Position numbers and translations under genes: made by a program. The notes below the pieces were generated by a model. That model was not told where the DNA came from and did no database searches. It saw nothing but the letters and a program-made list of their open reading frames with translations. Positions 1 to 7,472 of a stretch of DNA of 64,000 nucleotides are shown one piece after another. Origin of the DNA: Pseudomonas peradeniyensis (lineage in GTDB: Bacteria > Pseudomonadota > Gammaproteobacteria > Pseudomonadales > Pseudomonadaceae); NCBI RefSeq assembly GCF_014268935.2, contig NZ_JABWRJ020000003.1, positions 620,001 through 684,000 on the forward strand, written 5' to 3'. Each line of letters opens with the position of its first letter. Within the stretch, counting starts at the first letter, position 1.

Positions 1-262
1 TGCGCTGATGTTCCTGGCCGGCCGGCTCGAACAGCCCCAGCTCACCGAAGAAATCACCGCTGTTGAGGTAGGCGATGATCATCTCGTGGCCGTCGTCGTC
101 CTCGATCAGGATGGTCACCGAGCCCTTGATGATGAACGACAAGGTCTCGGCCCGGTCGCCGGCACAGATGATGTTGCTCTTGGCGGCGTAGCGACGGCGC
201 TGGCAGTGGGCCAGCAGCTTGTCGATGTTCTTGATCTTGGGTGGCAGGGCTGAGGAGACCAT
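1..262 (-). CDS. vfr: Vfr/Crp cAMP-responsive regulator, N-terminal part (cut by window edge)
   Basis: The minus strand encodes the first ~87 residues of a CRP-family regulator; the rest, including the helix-turn-helix, lies beyond position 1. The protein starts MVSSALPPKIKNIDKLLAHC and runs into the cyclic-nucleotide fold with IIKGSVTILIEDDDG and the start of the phosphate-binding cassette, FFGELGLFE. This matches Pseudomonas Vfr, the global cAMP regulator. I chose the ATG at 262 because AGGA precedes it at normal spacing and family members start there; an in-frame ATG at 289 adds nine residues without a ribosome site. It is divergent from the osmC-like gene. Confidence 0.9.
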   Translation of the reverse strand, partial: MVSSALPPKIKNIDKLLAHCQRRRYAAKSNIICAGDRAETLSFIIKGSVTILIEDDDGHEMIIAYLNSGDFFGELGLFEPAGQEHQR

Positions 263-289
263 CACGAAATCCTGTTCGATGCGACGCAT

Positions 290-451
290 TGGCTTTTTAT
301 AGAGGCGCCTGGCAGCACGCGCCAGTCATTTGGCGCCAGCTTATCAGACACTTCAACTTGAATCGGCACAAAAGCGACGTGGCTTGAGCTTTTCCGACAG
401 CCTCACAAGGTCTAAGCTGACACCCTTTTACGAAATCGGGAGTCCGGATAG
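290..451. other. Divergent vfr/osmC-like intergenic region
   Basis: These 160 bases should hold the promoters of both divergent genes. I see no convincing -35/-10 pair and no clear CRP site. The osmC-like start is preceded by the short purine stretch GGGAGTCCGG. Confidence 0.4.
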
Positions 452-874
452 ATGAAGGCACGCATCCAGTGGGCCGGTGAAGCGATGTTCCTCGGCGAGT
501 CGGGGAGCGGCCATGTCGTGGTCATGGACGGTCCACCCGAAGCCGGAGGTCGCAACCTGGGCGTGCGCCCGATGGAGATGCTCCTGCTCGGCCTGGGTGG
601 CTGCAGCAGTTTCGACGTGGTCAGCATCCTCAAGAAGTCGCGCCAGGCCGTGGAAAGCTGCGAGGCCTTCCTGGAAGCCGAACGCGCCAGTGAAGACCCG
701 AAGGTGTTCACCAAGATCCACCTCAACTTCGTGGTCAAGGGCCGCGGCTTGAAGGAGGCGCAGGTCAAGCGTGCGGTCGAGCTGTCGGCGGAGAAGTATT
801 GCTCGGCCTCGATCATGCTGGATCGCGCGGGCGTTGAGATCACGCACGGTTACGAAATCGTCGAACTCGGTTGA
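452..874 (+). CDS. OsmC/Ohr-family protein (YhfA-like)
   Basis: This 140-residue protein belongs to the OsmC/Ohr superfamily, cytosolic dimers that mostly reduce organic hydroperoxides with a pair of cysteines. Visible marks are the central GVRPMEMLLLGLGGCSSFD stretch, which carries the first conserved cysteine on the long helix, and a second cysteine in SAEKYCSASIMLDRAGVEI. The spacing and length fit the YhfA-type subgroup rather than Ohr proper, so substrate and role are uncertain. It stands alone between divergent vfr and convergent membrane-protein genes. Start ATG at 452 follows GGAGTCCGG. Confidence 0.85.
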   Translation: MKARIQWAGEAMFLGESGSGHVVVMDGPPEAGGRNLGVRPMEMLLLGLGGCSSFDVVSILKKSRQAVESCEAFLEAERASEDPKVFTKIHLNFVVKGRGLKEAQVKRAVELSAEKYCSASIMLDRAGVEITHGYEIVELG

Positions 875-882
875 TCGAAGGC

Positions 883-903
883 AGCGCCTGCCGGTCAGGC
901 GCT
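883..903. terminator. Hairpin between convergent genes
   Basis: AGCGCCTG (883-890) pairs with CAGGCGCT (896-903) around a five-base loop. It lies just after the osmC-like gene and covers the end of the opposing gene, so it could terminate from either side. The following T-run is weak. Confidence 0.5.
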
Positions 904-1320
904 TTGCTTGTGCAGGCATTCGACACCTAGCAGCAACGCGAGCCCCGGGATCAGCGCAAGCACCAGCCAGGGCGTATTCACCCCGAGCAGGATGAGGATT
1001 TCGCTGCTGCTCCAGGTGGTGCCGAAGTGTTCGGCAAACACCTGGCACTGCAACCACGCAGCCAACGTGCCAGCGAGCACGAACGTGCCGACCAGCAGTT
1101 GGCGGCTGGCTAAAAACACGCTGAGCAGCAGGAATAGCAGCTGCGCGGGCAGTGTGCCGAGCATCAGCTCGGCGCTGCTGTTGCTGTCAGGGTCGGTAAG
1201 CGTCGGCAGTTCCAGGCTGAAAGTGCTTTGCCCGACACTGGCGACCATCAGGCAAACGAACAGATAGGCGACCGGGATCAGGCCAAGGCCCTGCAGCAGC
1301 CGGGCGAGCGATCGTCCCAT
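895..1320 (-). CDS. Hypothetical multi-pass membrane protein, 141 aa
   Basis: I do not recognise a family. The protein has four hydrophobic stretches: LGLIPVAYLFVCLMVASVG near the N terminus, AQLLFLLLSVFLASRQLLVG, FVLAGTLAAWLQCQVF and WLVLALIPGLALLLGV at the C terminus, which suggests an inner-membrane protein with four helices. Start ATG at 1320 (MGRSLARLL) is nine bases after the stop of the upstream gene; a TTG two codons earlier is possible. No strong ribosome site is seen, so translation is probably coupled. It is the last gene of a coq7-membrane protein-this gene unit. Confidence 0.7.
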   Translation of the reverse strand: MGRSLARLLQGLGLIPVAYLFVCLMVASVGQSTFSLELPTLTDPDSNSSAELMLGTLPAQLLFLLLSVFLASRQLLVGTFVLAGTLAAWLQCQVFAEHFGTTWSSSEILILLGVNTPWLVLALIPGLALLLGVECLHKQSA

Positions 1321-1329
1321 GTTCAATGT

Positions 1330-2367
1330 TCAGCGACGCAATGCCGGCAGCAGTTGCAACAGGCGTTCGGGTAGCTGTGCCCGCAGATGCTCGCTCAATG
1401 CCTCACGTCGCTTCTGGTACAGCACGCCGAGACCGATCACGCCGAGGCCGATCAAGGTCAGTATGACCGGGAACAGCAGGGAATCGGCGAACACCTCGTA
1501 GGACAGATAGCCCAGATAGGCCGCCACCCCCATTGCCCCGAACACCATGAACACGGGGCGGCGCAGCAGGACGGCCAGGCCCATCAGCCCCAGGTTGATC
1601 AGGCAGTACAGCGCCTTGCCCCACTCGCTGCCGCTGTCCATCAGCGTCAGCCCGCCCCAGAACGCCGCCAGGCCGGCGAGATAGCCCCAGAAGGCATAGT
1701 CCCGGCGGGTGCGTCCGTCGATCACCAGGAATACCAGCAGCAGGCCCAGGCCGAACCACAGCGAGACCGTGCGCCGTTGCTCCCAGCTGAACAGGTCGCC
1801 ATGGAACCACTCGCTCAGGTCCATGGACATGAACCACAGGGCCACCGCGATCGGCATGACGATGAAAGGGAAGGGAATCAGGCGCAGCATCAGCAGCCCG
1901 GCCAGTACCGTCGCCGCCTCCATCGCCAACCAGCCACCCTGCACGTAGGTGTAGTACTGGTGGTAGTCGCCCTGGGCGTCGTCCAGCGGCCACCAGCCTG
2001 CCAGGCGCTCGATGGCGAACACCGCCAGCGGCACGATGCTGACCGCCACGGCGGCCAGCACGCCGGCGGCGACAGGCTGGTTGCGTCGTTGCAGCGACAG
2101 GGCGAACAGGGTGATCCCGGCGATGTAGAGCAGGGCGATGGCCAGCAGTGCGCCGTCGCCGATGCGCATCCAGGCCTCGGTGAGCAGCCAGCCCATGGCA
2201 CCCATGATCAGCAGTGCGCCGAAGTAGAACGCCACATGGGCAAGCTGGAAGCTGGCGCGGCTTTCCGGCTGCTGGCGCAGGAAGGCCAGCAAGGCCTGGT
2301 CCTGCCCCGGCTGCAGCACGCCGGCACTCACGGCGCGTGCCAGGTCCCTGGCGTCGAAACGTTCCAT
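1330..2367 (-). CDS. Predicted multi-pass inner-membrane protein (DUF2157-like), 345 aa
   Basis: A hydrophobic protein with a short soluble N-terminal region (MERFDARDLARAVSAGVL) followed by about nine or ten membrane helices. The N-terminal helical segment followed by many helices resembles DUF2157-type membrane proteins, but I cannot confirm that family. The tail is basic (YQKRREALSEHLRAQLPERLLQ). It starts ten bases after the coq7 stop, so the two are probably cotranscribed. No function can be given from sequence. Confidence 0.75.
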   Translation of the reverse strand: MERFDARDLARAVSAGVLQPGQDQALLAFLRQQPESRASFQLAHVAFYFGALLIMGAMGWLLTEAWMRIGDGALLAIALLYIAGITLFALSLQRRNQPVAAGVLAAVAVSIVPLAVFAIERLAGWWPLDDAQGDYHQYYTYVQGGWLAMEAATVLAGLLMLRLIPFPFIVMPIAVALWFMSMDLSEWFHGDLFSWEQRRTVSLWFGLGLLLVFLVIDGRTRRDYAFWGYLAGLAAFWGGLTLMDSGSEWGKALYCLINLGLMGLAVLLRRPVFMVFGAMGVAAYLGYLSYEVFADSLLFPVILTLIGLGVIGLGVLYQKRREALSEHLRAQLPERLLQLLPALRR

Positions 2368-2377
2368 GGTGCGCGTC

Positions 2378-3025
2378 TCAGATTCGGTAGGTGCTCTTGG
2401 TCATGACCTTGGCCAGCAGGCTCATGCCGAAGCGCACGGGGGCCGGGAAACGGTAGCCGCCGGCTTCCAGCGCGGACTCGGCGTGGTGTTCCTCGTCGAC
2501 GCGCATCTGTTCGAGGATGGCGCGGGACTTGCCGTCGTTCTCGGGGATCTGCTCCAGGTGTTCGTCCAGGTGCTTGCACACCTGATGCTCGGTGGCGGCG
2601 ACGAAGCCCAGGCTGACCTTGTCGCTGACCAGCCCGGCGAGGGCGCCGATGCCGAACGACAGGCCGTAGAACACCGGGTTGAGCACGCTGGGGTGGCTGT
2701 TGAGCTGGCGAATGCGCTGCTCGCACCAGGCCAGGTGGTCGATTTCTTCTTCCGCCGCATGCTCCATGGCCTTGCGCACCTGGGGCAGCTTGGCGGTCAG
2801 GGCCTGGCCCTGGTACAGCGCCTGGGCGCAGACTTCGCCGGTGTGATTGATGCGCATCAGGCCGGCGATATGACGGGTCTGCTGCTCGTCGAGTTCGGCG
2901 TCCGGCTGGATGATCGCCGGGGATGGGCGGGCGGGTTGGCCGCTGAAGGGCAGCAAGGTGCGCATGGCGGTATCGGCCTGCAGCAACAAGCGGTCGAGCG
3001 GCGAGTAGTGACGTTCGGTAGCCAT
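2378..3025 (-). CDS. coq7: Coq7 diiron demethoxyubiquinone hydroxylase
   Basis: Hydroxylates the ring of demethoxyubiquinol in ubiquinone synthesis at the inner membrane, using a diiron centre. The 215-residue protein shows the repeated EXXH pattern of the family: NHTGEVCAQALYQ (E64), EEEIDHLAW (E94, H97), ATEHQV (E146) and VDEEHHAE (E178, H181). An N-terminal ~40-residue extension before this core is normal in Pseudomonas. It heads a minus-strand unit with the two membrane proteins downstream. Start ATG at 3025 has GGAGGTGCC upstream on the coding strand. Confidence 0.95.
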   Translation of the reverse strand: MATERHYSPLDRLLLQADTAMRTLLPFSGQPARPSPAIIQPDAELDEQQTRHIAGLMRINHTGEVCAQALYQGQALTAKLPQVRKAMEHAAEEEIDHLAWCEQRIRQLNSHPSVLNPVFYGLSFGIGALAGLVSDKVSLGFVAATEHQVCKHLDEHLEQIPENDGKSRAILEQMRVDEEHHAESALEAGGYRFPAPVRFGMSLLAKVMTKSTYRI

Positions 3026-3091
3026 CGGGCACCTCCGCTGAAGTGATGCCCGACAGTCTACCTCAATACCCCTGGGCAGGCTTGCCTTGGA

Positions 3092-3430
3092 TCAGCCCGG
3101 CGGCCAGTGCATCTGGCGCTGGCCAAGCACATGCATGTGGATGTGGTAGACGGTCTGGCCGCCCTGCTCGTTGCAGTTCATCACCACGCGGAAGCCCTCT
3201 TCGCAGCCGAGTTCCCGGGCCAGGCGCTGGGCGGTGAACAGGATGTGGCCGGCCAGGCCCTTGTCCTCTTCGGTCAGGTCGTTGAGGGTGCGGATGTGTT
3301 TCTTCGGGATGACCAGGAAATGGACCGGGGCCTGGGGGGCGATATCGTGGAAGGCCAGGACCTGGTCGTCTTCGTAGATGATCTTCGCCGGGATCTCCCG
3401 GTTGATGATTCTGAGGAATAAATCGTCCAC
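3092..3430 (-). CDS. HIT-family (HinT-like) nucleotide phosphoramidase
   Basis: 112-residue histidine-triad protein; HinT enzymes hydrolyse adenosine 5'-phosphoramidates and acyl/lysyl-AMP conjugates as cytosolic dimers. The triad HIHMHVLG is at the C-terminal end (about residues 96-103), preceded by GGQTVYHIH. The N-terminal MDDLFLRIINREIPAKIIYEDD is typical. The start is GTG at 3430; the nearby ATG upstream is in another frame. A short WPPG tail closes the protein, as in relatives. Confidence 0.9.
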   Translation of the reverse strand: MDDLFLRIINREIPAKIIYEDDQVLAFHDIAPQAPVHFLVIPKKHIRTLNDLTEEDKGLAGHILFTAQRLARELGCEEGFRVVMNCNEQGGQTVYHIHMHVLGQRQMHWPPG

Positions 3431-3494
3431 AGCACGTGCTCCATGGTGAGTGTCGGGGCTGAGTGTACTGAGCCCGCCGCCGCTCGCCCAGTGG

Positions 3495-4277
3495 CTATTC
3501 CATGCCGATCGGGCAATAGCGGCGATGGATCAGCCCGGCCAGCTTGCGCGTCAGCCAGCGCGGCAGCAGGCGCGGGGCGAAGGCCAGCCAGCGGTTGCGC
3601 CGGCCGGGCAGGATCAGCGCGCGGTTGCGGTCCAGGGCGCGGACGGTGTACAGGGCGATTTCCTCGGGGCTCAGGCAGCGGCTGTTGCCGTCGAGGCGTG
3701 GGATGCGGCGCCTGGCCGAACGTACCGGCCCTGGGCACAGCACCGAGACCTTGATCCCGGTGCGCCGCAGTTCCTCGCGCAGGGCCTCGGAAAAACTCAG
3801 CACATAGGCCTTGCTCGCCGCGTAGGCAGCCATCCACGGCCCCGGTGCGACCCCGGCCAGTCCCGCGACGTTGAGGATCTGCCCGCCGCCCTGGATCGCC
3901 ATCAGGTTGCCAATGGCGTGGCACAGGCGGCTCAGGGCAAGGATATTGACCTCCAGCAGGTCCTGTTCATCGGCCCATTCATGGGCCAGGAACGGCCCAT
4001 AGGTGCGCTGCCCCGCGCAATTCACCAGCAGGTCGATGCGCCGCTCGCCTTCCTCCAGCTCGAGGACGAAGCCAGACAGGCGTAGAGGCTGGCTGAGATC
4101 GCAGGCACGGAACAGCACTTCCACGCCAAAGCGTTGGGTGAGCTCGATGGCCACCGGCTCCAGCGTCTCGCGCTGGCGCGCCACCAGGATCAGGTTGCGC
4201 CCGCGCCGTGCCAGGGCTTCCGCCAGGGCCAGGCCCAGGCCGCTGGAAGCTCCGGTGATCATGGCGTAACGGGTCAT
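3495..4277 (-). CDS. Short-chain dehydrogenase/reductase, catalytic Ser apparently replaced
   Basis: A 260-residue classical-type SDR with a Rossmann nucleotide site TGASSGLG (8-15), a variant NCAG motif (86-89) and the YAASK active site (Y152, K156). Thirteen residues before Y152, where the catalytic serine normally stands in NVSS, the sequence reads NVAG, so that serine is missing. Activity as a normal oxidoreductase is therefore doubtful unless a neighbour substitutes. The C terminus (WLTRKLAGLIHRRYCPIGME) is basic and may contact membranes. It lies 51 bases downstream of the nitronate monooxygenase gene on the same strand. Substrate unknown. Confidence 0.85.
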   Translation of the reverse strand: MTRYAMITGASSGLGLALAEALARRGRNLILVARQRETLEPVAIELTQRFGVEVLFRACDLSQPLRLSGFVLELEEGERRIDLLVNCAGQRTYGPFLAHEWADEQDLLEVNILALSRLCHAIGNLMAIQGGGQILNVAGLAGVAPGPWMAAYAASKAYVLSFSEALREELRRTGIKVSVLCPGPVRSARRRIPRLDGNSRCLSPEEIALYTVRALDRNRALILPGRRNRWLAFAPRLLPRWLTRKLAGLIHRRYCPIGME

Positions 4278-4328
4278 GCAAGGCTCCTGGGGCGTAAGGG
4301 GCGCCTAGTGTACAGCCTGGCCGATTTG

Positions 4329-5285
4329 CTACAAGGCGTTGCTGCGCAGCTGCTGGCTGCGCGCCAGGGCGGCCCGGTACTCGTCCTGCAGGCGCCCGAT
4401 CAGCTCGCCGGCGCCGGGTAGGTCATGGATCTCGCCGACACCCTGGCCGGCCGACCAGACCGTCTTCCAGGCCTTGGCCTCGTCATCCAGGGGCTTGAGC
4501 TTGCCGGCTTCATGGCCGCTCTTGAGCGCCGTCAGGTCGTAGCCGGCCTGTTCCAGGCTCTGGCGCAGGAAGCTGGCGGGGATGCCGGACACCGCCGGGG
4601 TATGCACGATATCGGCGGCCCCGGCGCCCAGGATCATCTGCTTGTAGGCATCCTGAGCCTGGCTCTCGCGGGTGGCGATGAAGCGGGTGCCCATGTAGCC
4701 GAGGTCGGCCCCCAGCAATTGCGCGGCCAGCAGTTCATGGCCGTGGTTCAGACAACCGGCCAGCAGCAAGGTCTTGTCGAAGAACTGGCGGATCTCCGCG
4801 ACCAGGGCGAACGGGCTCCAGGTTCCGGCATGGCCGCCGGCGCCGGCGGCCACGGCGATCAGCCCGTCGACGCCAGCCTCGGCGGCCTTCTCGGCGTGGC
4901 GACGGGTGGTCACGTCATGGAACACCAGGCCACCATAGCTGTGCACCGCATCGACCACCTCCTTCACCGCGCCGAGGCTGGTGATGACGATGGGCACGCG
5001 ATGCTCGACGCACAGGGCCAGGTCGGCCTGCAGGCGCGGATTGGTCGGGTGCACGATCAGGTTGACCGCATAGGGCGCAGGCGCCTGCAGTTCGGCCAGC
5101 CCGGCCTCGATCTCCTCCAGCCAGGCCTTGAACCCTGCGCTGTCACGCTGGTTCAGGGCAGGGAAGCTGCCCACCACGCCATTGGCGCAGCAGGCGAGCA
5201 CCAGCCGGGGATTGGAGATCAGGAACATCGGCGCCGCCACCAGGGGCAGGCGCAGGCGTTGTTCGAGCGAGGCGGGCAGGGACAT
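4329..5285 (-). CDS. Nitronate monooxygenase-family FMN enzyme
   Basis: A 318-residue TIM-barrel flavoprotein of the nitronate monooxygenase (2-nitropropane dioxygenase) family, which oxidises nitronates such as propionate-3-nitronate. Supporting marks are the N-terminal RLRLPLVAAPMFLISNPRLV, the FMN-binding AAGAGGHAGTWSPFALVAEI with its conserved histidine, and LLGADLGYMGTRFIATRES, the phosphate-binding end of the barrel. Start ATG at 5285 follows CAGGAGTTTCGCC. It follows hemJ by about 30 bases and precedes the SDR, suggesting one transcript. Confidence 0.9.
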   Translation of the reverse strand: MSLPASLEQRLRLPLVAAPMFLISNPRLVLACCANGVVGSFPALNQRDSAGFKAWLEEIEAGLAELQAPAPYAVNLIVHPTNPRLQADLALCVEHRVPIVITSLGAVKEVVDAVHSYGGLVFHDVTTRRHAEKAAEAGVDGLIAVAAGAGGHAGTWSPFALVAEIRQFFDKTLLLAGCLNHGHELLAAQLLGADLGYMGTRFIATRESQAQDAYKQMILGAGAADIVHTPAVSGIPASFLRQSLEQAGYDLTALKSGHEAGKLKPLDDEAKAWKTVWSAGQGVGEIHDLPGAGELIGRLQDEYRAALARSQQLRSNAL

Positions 5286-5315
5286 GGCGAAACTCCTGTA
5301 GGCGGGTGGATATCG

Positions 5316-5741
5316 TCAGAACGGTTTGACCACCACGAGAATTACGACGCCCAGCAGCATCAGCACCGGTGCCTCGTTGAACCAGCGGTAGTACACATGG
5401 CTGCGGGTGTTGGTGCCGGCGGCGAAGCGTTTGCGCTGGGCGCCGCACATGTGATGGTAGACGGTGAGCAGGGCCACCAGGGTGAGCTTGGCGTGCAGCC
5501 AGCCCTGGCTCAGCCAGCCGGGGTTCAGGTACAGCATCCAGCCGCCGAACACGTAGGTGGCGATCATCGCCGGGTTCATGATGCCCCGGTACAGCTTGCG
5601 CTCCATGGTGGTGAAGCGCTCGAGGCTGATGCTGTCCTGGCTCTGGGCGTGATAGACGAACAGGCGTGGCAGGTAGAACAGGCCGGCGAACCAGCAGACC
5701 ACGCTGACGATATGCAGCGCCTTGATCCATAGATAGAGCAT
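5316..5741 (-). CDS. hemJ: HemJ protoporphyrinogen IX oxidase
   Basis: 141-residue inner-membrane protein that oxidises protoporphyrinogen IX in haem synthesis. It carries four hydrophobic segments beginning MLYLWIKALHIVSVVCWFAG, with the conserved histidine in helix one (KALHIV), the arginine-rich RLFVYHAQ region and KLTLVALLTVYHHMCG. The ATG at 5741 is chosen because AAGGA precedes it and the family starts there; the frame stays open 45 codons further upstream but that stretch looks like the argC promoter region. First gene of the minus-strand hemJ-nitronate monooxygenase-SDR group. Confidence 0.9.
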   Translation of the reverse strand: MLYLWIKALHIVSVVCWFAGLFYLPRLFVYHAQSQDSISLERFTTMERKLYRGIMNPAMIATYVFGGWMLYLNPGWLSQGWLHAKLTLVALLTVYHHMCGAQRKRFAAGTNTRSHVYYRWFNEAPVLMLLGVVILVVVKPF

Positions 5742-5811
5742 GGGGAGTTCCTTCAGGTTTTCACGGTCGTCAGATAGTAGAGGCCAAGGGCCCGAAGGGT
5801 CATCCCAAGAG

Positions 5812-5840
5812 TTGTTACAGGCGCCCTTGGCCCCTATTAT
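5812..5840 (+). promoter_or_regulatory. Probable sigma-70 promoter of argC
   Basis: TTGTTA (5812-5817), 17-base spacer, TATTAT (5835-5840), ending 41 bases before the argC start codon. It lies in the divergent hemJ/argC region. Confidence 0.6.
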
Positions 5841-5881
5841 CGTGCGCTTTCCAGTGGTCTCGTTGATAAGGGGCAAGCGTC

Positions 5882-6916
5882 ATGATCAAGGTCGGTATCG
5901 TCGGCGGCACGGGTTACACCGGTGTCGAACTGCTGCGTCTGCTGGCGCAGCACCCACAGGCCGAAGTGGCGGTCATCACTTCGCGATCCGAAGCGGGCGT
6001 GGCGGTTGCCGACATGTACCCGAACCTGCGCGGCCACTACGATGGCCTGGCGTTCAGCGTGCCGGACAGCAAGACCCTGGCGGCCTGCGACGTGGTGTTC
6101 TTCGCCACGCCCCACGGCGTCGCCCACGCCCTGGCGGGTGAGCTGCTGGCGGCCGGCACCAAGGTCATCGACCTGTCCGCCGACTTCCGCCTGCAGGACG
6201 CCGCCGAATGGGGCAAGTGGTACGGCCAGCCCCATGGCGCGCCCGAGCTGCTCAAGGACGCCGTCTACGGCCTGCCCGAGGTGAACCGCGAGAAGATCCG
6301 CCAGGCGCGCCTGATCGCCGTGCCGGGTTGCTACCCGACCGCCACCCAGCTGGGCTTGCTGCCGCTGCTCGAGGCCGGCCTGGCCGACCCGTCGCGGCTG
6401 ATTGCCGACTGCAAGTCGGGCGTCAGTGGCGCCGGTCGTGGCGCTGCGGTAGGTTCGCTGTTCTGCGAGGCCGGGGAGAGCATGAAGGCCTACGCGGTCA
6501 AGGGCCACCGTCACCTGCCGGAGATCAGCCAGGGCCTGCGCCAGGCGGCGGGCAAGGACATCGGTCTGACCTTCGTGCCGCACCTGACCCCGATGATCCG
6601 TGGCATCCATGCCACCCTGTACGCGACGGTCGCCGATACCTCGGTCGACCTGCAGGCGCTGTTCGAGAAACGCTACGCCAACGAACCGTTCGTCGACGTG
6701 ATGCCGGCCGGCAGCCATCCGGAAACCCGCAGCGTGCGCGGTGCCAACGTCTGCCGCATCGCCGTGCACCGGCCTCAGGGCGGTGACCTGGTGGTGGTGC
6801 TGTCGGTGATCGACAACCTGGTCAAGGGCGCGTCGGGCCAGGCGGTGCAGAACCTCAACATCCTGTTCGGCCTCGACGAGCGCATGGGCCTGTCCCACGC
6901 CGGGCTGCTGCCGTAA
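5882..6916 (+). CDS. argC: N-acetyl-gamma-glutamyl-phosphate reductase
   Basis: Third step of arginine synthesis: NADPH-dependent reduction of N-acetylglutamyl phosphate to the semialdehyde. The 344-residue protein begins with the Rossmann loop GIVGGTGYTGVELLRLL and has the active-site cysteine C150 in AVPGCYPTA, followed by CKSGVSGAGR and the catalytic histidine region KGHRHLPEI. Length equals the standard single-domain bacterial enzyme. Start ATG at 5882 is 41 bases from a good promoter; a strong terminator follows, so it is likely monocistronic. Confidence 0.97.
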   Translation: MIKVGIVGGTGYTGVELLRLLAQHPQAEVAVITSRSEAGVAVADMYPNLRGHYDGLAFSVPDSKTLAACDVVFFATPHGVAHALAGELLAAGTKVIDLSADFRLQDAAEWGKWYGQPHGAPELLKDAVYGLPEVNREKIRQARLIAVPGCYPTATQLGLLPLLEAGLADPSRLIADCKSGVSGAGRGAAVGSLFCEAGESMKAYAVKGHRHLPEISQGLRQAAGKDIGLTFVPHLTPMIRGIHATLYATVADTSVDLQALFEKRYANEPFVDVMPAGSHPETRSVRGANVCRIAVHRPQGGDLVVVLSVIDNLVKGASGQAVQNLNILFGLDERMGLSHAGLLP

Positions 6917-6934
6917 GCCGTCGGTCGTTGCCAG

Positions 6935-6958
6935 GGCCCGCCTCGCGCGGGCCTTTTT
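6935..6958 (+). terminator. Rho-independent terminator of argC
   Basis: GGCCCGC (6935-6941) pairs with GCGGGCC (6947-6953), followed by TTTTT. Confidence 0.9.
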
Positions 6959-7061
6959 CATGGGGGCGACTAAAGCCGCACAATTCTTGACCGATTTTCT
7001 CGGACAAGCGGATAATACCCGCCATCGAGTTTTATGGCGGCACTGCGCCGGGAGAATCAAC

Positions 7062-7412
7062 ATGAGCGTCGAAACCTTCACCCCCACGGCTTTGGAGTTC
7101 ACTCCCGGGGCTGCGCACAAGGTGAAAACCCTGGTCAGCGAAGAGGGCAACGAGCGGCTGAAGCTGCGTGTGTTCGTGACCGGCGGCGGCTGCTCGGGCT
7201 TCCAGTATGGTTTCACCTTTGATGAAGACGTGGCCGATGACGACACCATCGTCGAGCGCGAAGGTGTTGCGCTGGTCGTCGACCCGATGAGCTACCAGTA
7301 CCTGGCGGGCGCCGAAGTCGACTACCAGGAAGGCCTGGAAGGTTCGCGCTTCGTGATCAAGAACCCGAACGCCACCACTACCTGCGGTTGCGGTTCGTCG
7401 TTCTCGATCTGA
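7062..7412 (+). CDS. erpA: ErpA A-type iron-sulfur cluster carrier
   Basis: 116-residue HesB/IscA-family protein that delivers Fe-S clusters to apoproteins. The three ligand cysteines are present: C44 in GGGCSGF and C108/C110 in the CGCG near the C terminus. The N-terminal FTPTALEFTPGAAHKV and overall length agree with ErpA rather than IscA of the isc operon. Start ATG at 7062 follows CGGGAGAATCAAC; the frame is open further upstream but without a ribosome site. Flanked by terminators on both sides, so it is a single-gene unit. Confidence 0.95.
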   Translation: MSVETFTPTALEFTPGAAHKVKTLVSEEGNERLKLRVFVTGGGCSGFQYGFTFDEDVADDDTIVEREGVALVVDPMSYQYLAGAEVDYQEGLEGSRFVIKNPNATTTCGCGSSFSI

Positions 7413-7428
7413 TCCGGACCCTGCTGTG

Positions 7429-7456
7429 AAAACGCCGCGCAATTGCGCGGCGTTTT
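7429..7456. terminator. Bidirectional terminator between erpA and anmK
   Basis: AAAACGCCGCGC and GCGCGGCGTTTT form a 12-bp stem with an AATT loop. The A-run and T-run make it usable from both convergent genes. Confidence 0.92.
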
Positions 7457-7472
7457 GCATTCTGGCGGGTGT

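Noticed and set aside
263..289. Earlier ATG for vfr at 289
   Set aside because: No ribosome site; relatives begin at the ATG at 262, which has AGGA upstream.
5742..5876. 45-residue N-terminal extension of HemJ
   Set aside because: The family starts MLYLWIKALH; the extension lies in promoter DNA and has no relatives that I know.
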